From: Lutraria lutraria
Taxonomy: Eukaryota > Mollusca > Bivalvia > Venerida > Mactridae
NCBI GenBank assembly: GCA_964023205.1
Contig: OZ026848.1
Coordinates: 4,764,501-4,828,500, forward strand
Direction: 5' to 3'
DNA: 64,000 nt
Under the pieces are notes generated by a model. The model made no database searches and was not told the origin of the DNA. It saw only the letters and a program-made list of their open reading frames with translations. This document shows, piece after piece, positions 38,895 through 53,800 of the stretch. How positions within the stretch are numbered: position 1 is the stretch's first letter; the number at the start of each line of letters is the position of its first letter. Made by a program: the position numbers and the translations under genes.

Positions 38895-41800
38895 CTGCAA
38901 GTTAAAACAAGACAATCATGTTTACGTTTTATATCTAATGATCTACGAATACTGTGATTCGCTACAACGAGGGAGCCTCACTTTCACAGCCTAGTTACTT
39001 TACTTAATGGGTCATTGCAACCGAACATTTAAGCATACCAAGTATTATTAAGCTCATAGAAAAGCTGTATGCTAATGCTTGCCGGGTAGGACATTACTTT
39101 CATAGAAGCCATAGATGTTTATGTTTCATTCATATACATTTCCTAGAGACAGGTCTATTCAATTCTTACTCTGTTAAAGAATGTTATTCCTCAAGACAAT
39201 GTTATATTTTTTCTTCTCAGAATTAGATGCAATGTAGAACAGCAGGATTCTACGACATAATTGGAAACCAAAATTTTAACTTTTCAATAAATACCTCGGG
39301 AAATGCCTCCTATAATATATTCCGGTGGTTTGCTTAGACAGCCAATTTCACAACGTCTTTTGCTGATGAACACATTCTGCTCTCCGAGACGGTAACAACC
39401 TTCTATTCTCTCACATTGCAGTGTGGCACGATTATATTTATACCATACCCTTCTCTGGTTTGGTAGACATGCGTACAGTACTGGATCGCGCAGACACGCT
39501 AAAATATATATGGCACCACAATTGTTATCGATATTATAATTGATATAATATTTATATAATGATTCACAAAATGTGACTATCAGAATTTCCAATTCTATAA
39601 CAATGTGAATTTATCACTGTAAGGGAGAAATGCCATTCATTTAACCGACCCAAGAGGCCGAGATATAAATACGCAATTCACCGTTTCATGAGACAGCATC
39701 AATTATTTTATGTACATTGTATTTTCCATTAGAGATTAATTAACAAAAAATATTGTATAGATCGCTTTGATCATCAACATAAGCGTTCTGTATCACAAGA
39801 AACAATCTTACTTTTTGCAATCTGTGTTGAGCCACCGTTACCAGGTCTTGGTAATAAACAGCTTTCCTGACATCCATTTCTAGTGTACCAAACATTTCTA
39901 TCATTTATGGTATAACACCCATAAATTTCTACACAGCCACCGGCTTTACCACTAAAACTGTAAAACGTCCTCTTCTGGCTTTCCTGGCAACGTCCAGGTA
40001 TAGGATTTAATCTACATTCTGAAATAGGAAACAATAGAATCTCACTTAGTGACAATATCAATTTTACGACCACCTATTTCTTACGACCACTTTTCTAATA
40101 TTTATCCTACAGTTCAACCTAATAATAAAACCATTTAAATACCTTAAATATTAGAGATTTTACTGTAATTATTGCATTGATACATCGAATAAAACATGTA
40201 AAAAGTCCAAAACAATAGTAATTAACATTCGAGTATTTTCATAATGACAAAGCATCATAAGAATGATGATAATCGTATCAATTATGATTAATTAGCGTAC
40301 ATAATTTTAAGAATATAATAGAATAAATATTATATAATAAGCATATTATGATGATTGGTATAATTTTATGATTGAATAATCTTCATATAGAGTGTCAACA
40401 AATCATCATGTTAGTCCCCCCCCTCCCCCAAGAAATGTTCGGGTGCTTAAAAAAGCTTGTCGTGATTTTACAGTAGAAACTCGCTTGGTAACCACGCAAC
40501 TATCAAGACCACCATGATATAACGATCATATTTCAACTTGATAAGTGAGTCTAAATCCACATTCAAACTTATGTAGGGTACAGAAGCTAGTCTACAGTGG
40601 TCTACAGTGCAACCTCTGGAGGCGGAGTTTGGAAAAAAACGATGCTCTATGTACAGCGGCGTTGCTCTCTGCAGGTTTACGCAAGTGTTGTAAGGATATG
40701 TATTAATATAATGTATTGAGATTATATGGCGATGGCGATGTTCGTTTGTGACTGAAATCGAATATGACCAGATCCAACTTTATCAAGACTTAATCTATAA
40801 TCGGGGACCTCAGTGGTCGAGTGATTTTGTTATCTAGCTAGTAATCACTAGTTTTTCTGCATTGCTCGTTCGAATCTCACAGGACTCAGACATGTGTAAG
40901 GAATCGTTTGATGGTAGATGCTAACATCCAGTTAATCCTTTTTGGGTCGTACTTCTCCATTAAAGCCGGAAAACTGTTTGGTATACGTTAAACTCCAGTA
41001 ACACGTCGGTAATCCGCACGATTTCATCTTCCTTTTACTTGTCATTCCAGACAGAACATATTCGTTCACTAGCAGCATTTGGTGTTTTGTTGTAATTATA
41101 CGTGTAATATTACATGGGTTTAGTCTACAGCATTCTAAATATGGTTCATTAACACATGAACACCGACTTTGGACATATACGCTTATAACCCGTTGGTGTC
41201 TTATTGCCAGACAATCTTTTATACATCTTATCAATAGTTCGTGATAGCAAACTATTAATGCTACCTTTAAAATACTTTTCATGGTTTTAATGACATGGAA
41301 CACGACTACTACCATCATGCATAGCGTGTAGTTTATCATCTTACCGAAAAACACAATTAATTAGCGTACATTAAATAGTTCTTTATTCCTTCTTTGGGAT
41401 GGTTTGCAGGTTATACAATCTGTGATTGTGTGTTTCAGACAATATTAAGGTCTTCTTGAGAATATTGAATGGATCGACAGTACCATTTTCACATTTGGGA
41501 TGTGGAGAATTCTACCGTCTTAACACGAAACAAAATATGATTTTATTAATAGCACGCGAGTAAAGATATAGAGGTACATTATCACCATTATTTTCATCTT
41601 CATATCTTGGGCCGTCCTTAAAAAATGTTCAATGTTAGTACACTACGTAACCGCGCACCTGCCGCTTCTGAGATGAAATGTGCTTTTATTTAATATATTA
41701 AAAACTAATAACTGTAAAGGAAACTAATAATGAGCACCAAGGAATGACTATTGTAATCTTAAAGAATTGTAAAAAAAGTTCATGATGTTAATGTCTCACC

Positions 41801-44800
41801 TGGGCGTGAAAACGAGATAATGCGTTTTTCTAAATGGTCCCATTCGGACACTTGCCACAAAAATGAAAAGAAAACACTATCCCGTTTTCGAGCCTTTATC
41901 AAAGATGTTGTAAATCCTTGGTGCGGTACGTCATTTTACATTACTTATCACATATGATGAATTATTTCATACAAAATAAGGCTCTATAACTGTGAGTAGA
42001 GAGATGATGTTTACATACAGAAGGTCCGGGGGATATCAACTGATGACGTAGTGTACTACGAGTACTAATGGCATTGTTTAGCCGTCACGCTACCGACTCG
42101 TACCAAAAATGCCCGACCTAATCTTATCAAAATGACATCTTACCTACCCACTGTCGATAGTTTGGGTCGCTTAACAATAAACGAATATTTTTTTAAGACT
42201 GGCCTTACTTACTTACCTAATGCAATATCATATTTCGTTAAATCCGGAATTACTGACGTTGTCACATGACAACGATCGTTACATGCTTGTAGCGTCCTCC
42301 AGACGTTTCTATCGTGGAAGTCATAGCAACCAGTAATTTCAACGCAGATACCAAGTTTGTCACTGTATGTATAAACTGACTTCTTTTGACTATCTAGACA
42401 TCGCCCTGGTGACGGGACCAGTTTGCATTCTGTAAAACAATGGTTATTTATTATCGAAAAATTGTGTATTTTTTAAAAAATCTTGTTTTATTTTATTTTA
42501 TATCCCCGTATCGATAGATCGGGACATATTGTTTTTGGTCTCTCTGTATGTCTATGTGTCTGTCTGTTTGTCCGTTTGTACCAAACTTTAACCTTGCCTA
42601 TAAAATCAAGCTTGAAACACATCTTGTTCCTTTTTTGGTTGTTAATTCGTTTAAGAAGATATCACAGTTCAATGTATTAACTCAATGGTATTAATTTATC
42701 GATTTTTACCTTTGTAAAAGTGTATTATATCATTATTTCTATAACGACAGGCAGATCGCCTAAACATTATTCCAGTATTCTTTTGCAGTACTGCCATTTG
42801 ACATTGCTTTCATAGATAAAGCCCCGTCCATATTCCTGAAATTAGTCCGCTTAGTATTGATAAACACGTGAAAAAAATACATACCTAAAGGTTTGGCATG
42901 TGTGACGTCAGAAGCGTTGACAAGACAACTTGTTTTACATTCCTCACGTGACCGCCACGTGTTCCTGTCACGTATATTATAACATCCGGTCACTCTAGTA
43001 CAAGCACTGGCCTTGCTACTAAATGTCCAGAAAGTTTTCTTTCGGTTATCTGTACAAACCCCGGGTGATGGGTTAATGTGACACTCTGAAAGAAGATTTA
43101 AATACATCAATGTGAGGGGAACATACATCTTTTTGGGGAATGGGGTAAGCCCTCTATCCCTAATCCTGGTTCCTACGGCCCTGTGTATACAGTACAACAA
43201 AGAAAATATTAGACATCAAGATGACAGGATTTGAAAAAAGTAATGTTTACGGTTACGATACAAACAACATAGGCTGGCAGATCATTTTTCTAAACATATC
43301 ATTCTTACTTCGGAGAAATGATTCGTCCTGATATATTTTCGTATTTTCTGAATATTTTTTTCCATTAGGATCCGCGCTAAACAATGCGGTCGGTCGGAAA
43401 CACGACCATTTTCTTGCCATGGCATGTCTCCAAATACAATGTACATGTTTGATAAATAGTTCTTCTTTCGAACGGTCTCCATATTATTAATATAGAGTTA
43501 GTATCGTAAAATACTTTCATAAACAAGTATTCACAAATGGCACTATGATAGTCATTCTATATACACTACCAGTATGCATATTCGGAAATATTTCTCGCTA
43601 CACCAATAACCCCGTGATTAGAACAATTCCATTGCCACCGTTTTAATTTTATCTAAATAAAACTTACCAGGATGTATGCTGATACCTTCCACGTTATAAG
43701 GGATTTCTGGAGCTAATATTGTTGAGGTCACCTTACATTTACTGCGACAGCGAGCTCTTGAAGACCACACATTTCGGTCATGGTAGTCATAGCAACCTTC
43801 TAACTGGGTACATGCTCCTAATTTAGTGTTGTAAATCCATATCTTACGTTCTTCACTAGGTAAACAACGACCCGGTGTTGGGTTTAATTGGCATTCTGAA
43901 AGATAACCAAATTAAACAAATATCTGATTATATGTTTGGAACTATCATTAGTATAGCAATTACGAACTATTGCCTGTTTATCTAACCATTGCTTTCTTAA
44001 GAACATCTTAATTTACAACGTAACAAAAAACGATAGTAGGGAACAATTGTATTAACTGTTTGAACTTTAGATAAAGTGTACGTTTCATGATGGTAAACTA
44101 ACAAGAGAACACTTGACGTATCCTCACTAATGATTGATCAATCGTTTTGAGCATCTTCAAAAACAACGTGAAAGGGTCATTTGCGGACATTATGTCATTA
44201 CTCACATGCCAGCAATAAAATTGCTGAAAGTAAAGTCGATTATTAAGTGGGCATTAACGTCTTTTATATCACTTTCATTGAAACGGTATGATGGTATTCT
44301 CATAATTCTAATGCATACATTTCACACGCAAAGCTACCCATCCGTAGATATGCTTTGAATCTTTCATGTTAAAAGAAAAGACTTGATCAAATCTCAAGAA
44401 ATAGTTTCAGTCTCAGACTTCCCCTCTCCCAAATTGACCTACTGGCCACGACACACTTGACCTTTGCGGCCCTTTTCCTTCGGTCTCGCCCCATATGATT
44501 TTCCACTGAACCGTATATCCTGTATCGGGTCAGTTACTAACCCTGTAACGATTAATATGACATATTTGTGACTAGTAAAAAAACTCACCAAGAGGCAGGG
44601 CTCCGCTTGTATCCACGACGCTATCATTTTTAAAGCAGTTCCTGCGACAGCCGTCCAAGGAAAGCCAAGTATTTCTGTCATGTATATCGAAACATCCCAT
44701 AATCTGTGTACAGCTGTTGCTCTTTGTACTAAACGTCCAAAATGATTTCTGCTGATTTTCTAGACAAATACCAGGTGTTGGATTGATCAAACACTCTGTA

Positions 44801-47800
44801 AAGGATGTGGAAGAAAGTGATGAGTATTGTTTACCGTTTCTAGGCATCAGTCATCCTGCTAAGAACGCTATCTTGACACTCACACCGTACATCAAGGGTG
44901 AAAACATCTGACATAAGCACTATAGATCACAAATTGTATGGTACAGTTAAATGGGCCAAGTCACTTTCTTCGTATCAGCTAGCTTTCATCACATTTTTTC
45001 CAGATTCTCTTCTCTAACAACGTTTAAAAGGGAATGAACACAGTTAACAAAAACACATGCATAAACGTAATAGTGAACTCATAAACGAAGCTTTAATTGT
45101 ATGAATATTTGTTTTCTTAAAGACGTTTGCTACAGTATACGCTGCCCTTGAAATGACTTAAAATTCAAAATTCAAAGTCAAGGACAGACAACACAAAAAA
45201 AAGAGTTCGTCAACCCCATTTTGATTCGCTTAAAAGTTTCTGCTATCATATTCTATTTCATTTTCCCGATGTCTATGTGAAAAAAATAGAAACAGTAGCA
45301 AACGTCTTTAAAACTTAATGAAGATTAGTATAAAATCTGGCTTATACACAATGGATATCATTTTTTAAAATCATTTACCTCTAGCGATCCGTACGCCCGG
45401 TGCTATGTTGATGATAGGTAAATCAGTAAGTGATTGTGGATCAATTGGAATAATATCACTGATAAAACCGCTCGATCCATCTCTAATGTCAATGAAACTT
45501 GCATTATTGTGCGATCCGGAACCGCCTCGTATATCGACCATATTTGTCGACCCACCACGTATGTCTACGAAATTGGCATCTTTTGGATTACTTCTTATAT
45601 CAACCATATTGCCATTGCTTGCACCTCCTCGGATATCAATAAAATTTGACCCTGTATTGCCGCGTATGTCAACCATGTTCTGATTCACATTGCCGCCGCG
45701 GATATCGTCAAAGTTGGTTCCGGCTTGGTTACCTCGTATGTCTACCATATTAGCATTGCTGTTTCCATTACGAATGTCAAGAAAGTTTGCACCTCCCTGT
45801 GATCCGGAGTTACTTCGAATATCGACCATGTTAGTTTTTCCATTACGGACATCTACAAAGTTGGTACCGGAGTTGCTTCTTATATCTACCATATTAGGAT
45901 CAGTCTTTGCTGCTCGTATATCGACGAAGTTCGCATTAGACTGTGTGTTACCACGTATATCGACCATATTCGGATCGGTTTGACCGCGGCGGATGTCAAC
46001 AAAATTAGAGTTTGACCCGGAAGTACCTCTTATATCAACCATGTTTGGATCGGTTTTACCGCCACGAATATCAACAAAATTAGTCCCCCCTGTGCCTCGG
46101 ATGTCAATCATGTTGGCATCGACCCTGCCATTTCGGACGTCTACGAAGTTCGTTCCACCCGCATTGTTTCCGCGAATGTCAACCATGTTTGTATCCACTT
46201 GGCCATTACGGACGTCTACAAAGTTTGTTCCAGCGGAAGATTTACCTCGGATATCAACCATGTTTGAATCGACCCTGCCATTACGGACGTCTACAAAATT
46301 AGTTCCAGAGGAAGTTTTACCTCGGATGTCAACCATGTTTGAATCGACCCTGCCACTACGGACGTCTACAAAATTAGTACCACCAGCTGATTTTCCACGG
46401 ATGTCAACCATGTTTGCATCGACGCCTCCGTTACGTACGTCTACAAAATTAGTTCCAGAGGAAGTTTTACCTCGGATGTCAACCATGTTTGAGTCGACCC
46501 TGCCATTACGGACGTCTACAAAATTTGTACTGTCTGCAGTTTTCCCCCGGATGTCAACCATGTTAGAATCAAGTCTTCCGTTGCGAATGTCTACAAAATT
46601 ATTCCCTGCCGAATTACCTCTAATATCAACCATACTAGGTACTGTTTGTCCATCTCTTATGTCAACAAAATTACCGTTTGTTGTTCTGATGTCAACCAAA
46701 TTAGAACCTGATTGTCCGTTACGTCTTACATCAACCATGTTTGGGTCAGTGTTTCCACGTCGTATATCAACAAAGTTATTTTGAGACGACCCAGTACCGC
46801 TTCTTATATCCACCATATTTGCTCCGGATCTTCCGCCGCGTACGTCAACAAAGTTAGTATTTGTCTGAGATGATCCGCTGTTTCGTATATCAACCATAGA
46901 TGGTCCTTGATTGCCGTTCCTTACGTCAACAAAGTTTGTGGAAGCTCTGTTATTACCTCTGATGTCAACCATGTTATTACCGGACGGACCTCTTATGTCG
47001 ACCATTTTATTACCAGTACCCCTAATGTCGACCAAATTATTGTTCGTCGTTCCTCTTATGTCAACCATATTGCCAGAATTGCGAACGTCTACAAACTTTT
47101 TGGAAGAACCTTGCCTAATATCAACCAAATTAGGCGAATTCGTACCACTGCGAACATCAACGAAATTACCGTTTGAATTCTGTCTAATGTCTACCATGTT
47201 ACTTAATGTGTCGCCTCGACGAATATCAACTAATCTATTATTATTACGAACATCAACAAAGTTGGAACCGGAAGTACCTCTAATGTCAACCATGTTATTG
47301 TTACCAGCATTTGGACGAATATCTACTACATTGTTTCCGCGTATGTCAACCATATTTGCCCCTGTACTGCCACGTATGTCAACCATTTTGTTTCCTCGAA
47401 TATCTACCATATTATTTCCTGTATTTCCTGAACGAATGTCAACCATATTGGCCCCTGTGTTGCCACGTATGTCAACCATATTGGCCCCTGTGTTTCCACG
47501 AATGTCAACCATCTTGTCTCCACGAATATCTACCATGTTACTTGATCCTTGTCGAATATCAATCATATGTGTTATGTCATTATTGCGAACATCTACAAAA
47601 TTTGGGTTATTCCTTGATCGAATATCAATCATATTGGCGTTATTTGACTGTGAGTTCCGTACATCGACCATACCCGTGCCAGCTAGTCTCTCATTTCTTA
47701 TATCAACCATATTAGAAGATCCGGCACGTCTAATATCAACCATATTAGCTCTGTCGTTCCTAATATCAACCATGTTGCCTCCACTTTGACGAATATCAAT

Positions 47801-50800
47801 CATATTTGGTGTTGTACCACCGCGAATATCAACCATTGAGTTTCTTATATCTACCATATTAGCTCCGTTTCCTCCCTTACGGACATCCACCATTTGTGAT
47901 CCAGGAGTTCTTATATCAATCATATTTCGTTCTGTTCTTGCTGAGGTGTCTATTGGTGGCATGACGGCTGGTGGCTCGCAACTTCGGCGGCATCCTTCTA
48001 GCGTCATAAAAACGTTTCTGTCACGTAGGCTGTAACACCCGTAAATCTGAAGACAAGATGAGGTTTTGGAACTGTAACTGTAATAAGAACGTCTTTCATT
48101 CACGGCACATCTGCCTGGTGACGGGTTCATCGAACATTCTGAAAGTTTTAAAGTAAAACAAGTAAATATCAAAACCCGAATGACGACCACAAAAAAAAGA
48201 ACGCTATTAAATTGCATAATTCTGAAAATACAAGTAAAAATAAAGATTCAGACAACACTGATTAAATAGAATTTAAATAGAATACAACAAAACTGACAAA
48301 CATGAGGTATTGGAATATTTGTATGGACATCATGGCGAAAGTGAAGAAACCATTTTACCTTTTATCTCATTTATTGATTCACCAGTTATAAAATACCTAA
48401 ATCTCAACATCAAGCATATGATCATATATTAATAAAAAAAATACTTAGTAGGACGTGCGCACGTACGTGGTTCTGAGCTAGGAATCTCCTTTTCAAAACA
48501 TCCCTTTCTGCAGCCCTCTCTCGTAAGAAATACGTTTCTATCTCGAATGCTGTAACAACCGTATATTTCTGTGCAGCGATGTGTCTTGCTGCTATAAGTA
48601 AAGTACGTTCTACGTTCTTGTTCTGAACACCGCCCAGGTGATGGATTAATTCGACAACCTAATACATAAAGAAAAAAAATACCGCAATAAAATCAAGACT
48701 AACTCATTCAATGATATATTTACGGTTTTATAAAACTTGTTAATCGAGTTCATTTTGATGGAATTATTTTGTATTTAGCATACATTGTGTATTTGGTTTG
48801 CTATTTTATCTAATTTCTTAAAGACATTTTAATCGTGTCTCGACTATATCCAATGTTGTTGTTTAGTGTTACCCTAGTTCGAATACGATCAGTTATGTCA
48901 AAAACAAGCTCCAATTTCTTCAACAAACCTATGCTGACTTGGTTTATGGGAACCACTGGTGTTGTGGATACAACTGGTCCTCCGTTTGGTACACATGCCC
49001 TCTCACAAGGATCGCGTCTCAAGAAGACATTTCGATCGCGAATACTGTAACAACCATATATTCTGGTACAGGACATTGTTTTAGTACTGTAGCTCCAGAA
49101 ATTTCTTCGCTCACTTTCTCGACAACGACCAGGTGACGGATTGATGTAACATTCTGTAATTAGATATTAGAATTCTAGCAATTAATACGATAAATATGTT
49201 TACTGGAAACTCTCCAAATCTTCTAAGAGGTAACGTAGATATAACTAAACCACCCAAACACACTTGTTCCCCTTAAAACATCACTAGCTGTACGATTACC
49301 ACCTCAAAACCGTATCAATTAATACCATGGAAGCTGCCAAAGATATATACAAACATGGACTCGGTCAATGAATTTAAAAATATCAAAACATGTTCAATGA
49401 GTAAAGTATAACAGTTTTGGGGGACGAAGAGTATTGCACAAAGAACTGAAGCACTTTGATTTTTACTTACGGGTTTCCATGACTCCCGTTGGAGTAGTTC
49501 CGGAAATGTAACAATTACGACGACATCCATCTCTTCGTGTGAACACGTTTCTATCACGTATATTGTAGCAGCCGTAGATTTGAACACACGATGAAGTTTT
49601 GCTACTGTATGTGTAGTAATTCCGTTTTTGGTTCTCATTACAAATACCCGATGATGGATTAATCCGGCATTCTGAAAAGTTCGTTTACACTAGGTATGAT
49701 TGCTTTTATAAATAAATACATGTATGTGCTTAAACTATTATAATTGGTCCAACTGTCTGGACTCTGGAGATACAAGGATCTTTACGTTATTAGATTATAT
49801 ATTGATGTGTTGTTTATCGGTCCATTCGACAGCTATGGTCATTTCAGAGCAGCCACAGGCGAGAGGGGAGATAAGATACAATTGTACCGGAAATTTGTAT
49901 TCCCGACCTTCTCTTATTTTAACAAATTATTCCTGGTTTTTAGGCCATAAAACAACAGATAATTCGTAATTTTGGATTTTGCTGTTAAAAACTTTATCTT
50001 CGGCTCCAAACTTTGGGCTAGGTCTGATAAAAGTGAACGCGTTTTTTTTCTGGCCTTAGTGAAGCGATTAATACAGCCGGATTCTAACTCTGTCTGACAT
50101 AAACACTTACCAGGGGCTATAGAATAGTCTGGTCCACTCGGTAATGGTACAATATCTATGCTGGGTGAATTGTTTGCCGGAGTAGCTGGACGTACCGGAA
50201 TATCTCCTGAACATGCTTGTTGACAGCCGCGACGAGTGAGGAATACATTTCTGTCTCTGATACCATAACAACCATATATACGTACACACGAGTTTATCTT
50301 TGTGCTGTAGGTAAAATAGGTACGTTTTTCTTCTGTACGGCATCTTCCAGGAGATGGAGAGATATAACATTCTGCAATTATCGATAGTACACACATTACA
50401 AAACAAAAATACTAAACCTACTGTAAAAACTGGCCCATAGGTTATAAAACTTACACTAGTTCTCTCAGCTCAAATCTCCGACAATACGGGTAATGTTAAT
50501 ACGTTAACTTAGTATTACTGCATAATTAATCTGAACATGTATTAAAACTGTAAGCATTCTATCTTTTCAACCACACGTGCATAATACTTGAGAATTGAAT
50601 TTGAGATTTGAGCTCGGAGACTGATAATAAGTTTTTATAACCTCGAGGCCAGCACTTTCTAGAAACTGATATTGTTAATGCACTGTCTAAAACAGAGTGT
50701 GAATAATCGTCTATATTTTTGCTCCATTTAAATTCAACCAGTTCATTTAAATGTGAAATTGAAACTTTGTCCAAGGAATTTCTACAGAGATCTACTTACG

Positions 50801-53800
50801 AGATTCCATTACAGTGGATAACGTTGCGTCATTTGAAACAAAACAGCTTCGTCGACAACCAGCTATGGTTAAGTAAACGTTACGATCCCGTACCGAGTAA
50901 CACCCGTACAATTCGTCACAGTCGCCGGTTTTACTTGAATAACTGTAAAAAGTACGTTTCTCCCGGTCTGTGCAAATCCCAGGAGACGGGTTGATACGAC
51001 ATTCTGTGAATAAAATGGTAATCAATAAAAAATTGGTATTTTATATGTTTTACCTTGTAAATTAACGAACAGAAATATTTTTTATAGCCAAAACAAGGAA
51101 AAGTGTAGATAAAATGTCAATAAATGTCTAAAAGACAAATTTTGTGTTTGTTAAAATTGCTGAAATTGTTGATATAATTATGACTATCGTTAAAAAAATG
51201 TTAGTTTTCGGTAACCAGACTTTTAACAGACGATAGGAAGTCGGATAGGTCTCCTTTTATATTAAAATTCTTGAACAGAAAGCGAAGAGCAAACAAATAT
51301 CAAGATTGCGGAAACATTTTGAATGAGAAAATTACAAACCAAGATTTTTGTAAATGACTGCATGAATTCACTAGATAAGGTAAAATTTACGAATTATTTG
51401 TTTAAAAGACGGTGTGCAGTAAATATTACTGATAATTATATTCCCATTCACTATATACTACGATGGTTAATTAGTGAATTTACCCAGTGCTATTTTGATG
51501 TTTAAATCGGGTGTAGGCGTTGTGGTGGGATTTGGGCGGTCTTGGCTTATACACGAATTCTTGCAGCCATTCAATGTACGAAATACGTTTCTGTCTCGTA
51601 CACTGTAGCATCCATATAGTTGTTGACAGTTGTTCGTCTTTGAGCTGTATGTCCACATGGATTGTCTATCTTCCGGTAAACACCGTCCCGGTGAAGGATT
51701 TAGATAACATTCTGAAGCACAGTCAATCCTGACATTTTAAAAGATGCAATAACCGAATCTGGAAATCAACGTTAGAAGCCGTAACACGCGAATCATATCA
51801 GCGCACTAGTTAAAGTTAACACTTGATACGATTTAACAATCTTTGTGATGAGCGACTCACTAATATATAACGTTAAAAGTACATCTGAACTATATCATTA
51901 GTATGGCAATACAAATTGATTGATTTACGATCCTTGTAATCGTGGCGATAATCTGATTGATTTTTATGTATCTATTGTCAATGATATTCAGAGCCTTCAG
52001 CGTAAATGCAATTCTTTCATCGTCTTTCCTTTATGCGGAAAACTTGTTTAATTAAGCAACGATTTAAAAACGCAGGTCAAGACTTGACTCCTCCGGTGCA
52101 CTGTAATGCGCATAATGAAAAGTTCCGGGTTTACAATATGCCGAAAGACAGGTGTATTTATTTATTTCGATCCTCGACTTTGCTCAGTCTAGATCAATTT
52201 TGTCCTGTCTTTATTTTCATATGAGCTAAATCGGCGAACTTAAAAAATACATATGAAAAAAAGCCGACCAGTGGACACCATATTTTTTAATCTTTGTAAA
52301 ACATGACATATTTTTCTTTTCATTTTAAAAAACTGTGCAGAATTCGTGTTTTTTTTTCACTAACTGAGTGTAATCTGTCGAAGGAGATGACTCTAAATTA
52401 TTGATTGCAGATAATTTGTTTATGAGCGATTATTTGCTTAAACTCATGTTGTATTCTATTTGTTTTATCATAGTCTTTGCTTAAAGTTTTCTACATTTAA
52501 AGATCATTTTAACGAACTGTGAGATCAGGTGTGTGGAGGTTATGTTCAGTTTGCTGAGGGATGGTTGGTTGAGTAAAGCTTGAAAAATCGACAAATGACC
52601 ATGGCCTTTTGTGCGACGCTAAAATCCTAAAATGTCATTTTGAAGAATCCTAGTAAACCATAATAAAGTATTAATATTTATTAATATTGCGCTATAAATC
52701 TATCACTTTGGAATCGTTCAAATGTGACAAATAATGACGAGATCAGTCGAATGCCTCAGACTTTATAATTTAACAAACGACTGTACAAAGGATAAAAATG
52801 AGGGCCAAATTGATAGAACATTTTTACAGTAATTTGATAACCAATGAATTGAATATATAAACGTCACGTGCTAGACGCTTATTAATCTTATACACGACTG
52901 TTTGATATAAAAATCACAATTAAAACAGCAACCACAAAAATAAACAATTAATGTCATACTACAGACAAACATATTTGTTTTATCGCATAGCCGGTATTTT
53001 TAAGATGAATCAAAATATAGTTACGTTCAATTCTGTCTCAATGACTGTCAATTATAAGTTAAGCTCGCGTTGGCTGTAAAACACGCCTCTGATTGTTAAT
53101 GAAATAACAGTGATACGTGTTCCAAAAAAGAACAAGTAAAGTTGCGATCAAAACACTCCAAGTCATAGAAAATCTTAACTCAATTCATGAAACTCGTCCT
53201 GGATTTTTTATCGATTCTAATTAGGAAAAGTTAGAAATAATTGGAGAAGTTTGATTGCAACAAGGTCTTGGAGGTGATTCAGTAACATAACTTTCGTTTT
53301 CAGACAACTTTGTCACCTATTTGATCTCATTATCTTGAAAATACTTCTTAATCGTGTTATTAAAATCTTCACCATTTTAACAAATATCATTTGTATAACT
53401 TATTTATCTTTAGAATTTAATTACAAATGTAGACAATGGGAACTATCGAAGTACACCAAGACTTATTCCTTAAACATGATCAGAGTTACTGTAATTGATT
53501 TCCTCAGATTAAGATGTTAGCTGAACTATTTATCAGTCTGGTATATTAAATAGTCATACAGGGAGACAAAGTCAAAAAGCTCCCAACCTTGAGACAGAAA
53601 TCCTTTGGCTAGGGAGTCAGCAATGGTACAAAATGACAATTAAACAATTAGAACATACACAGTCACTGCGACAAGTACTTTTATAAATTAACAATTAAAT
53701 CATGAAAATTCCTAATTATTAGTCGGAATTCCTTACGTGGATCTTTTGACCAGATGTTGCCGGAGTCTGTTGTATCTTTCAACATACAATTATTACGACA

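Noticed and set aside
40932..41354. 140-codon Cys-rich frame in intron 16 with a hydrophobic start, a CxxxC...CxC pattern and ECCRLNPC, reminiscent of a defensin-like peptide or fossil Kunitz-like exon
   Set aside because: The cysteine pattern fits no family fully, no splice sites or start context support it, and the resemblance to the domain start is only five residues.
45405..47789. Long + strand open frames (92-292 codons) opposite the VDIR array
   Set aside because: They are antisense shadows of the repeat array; their proteins are just the reverse reading of VDIR units (MSTK/ISTI patterns).
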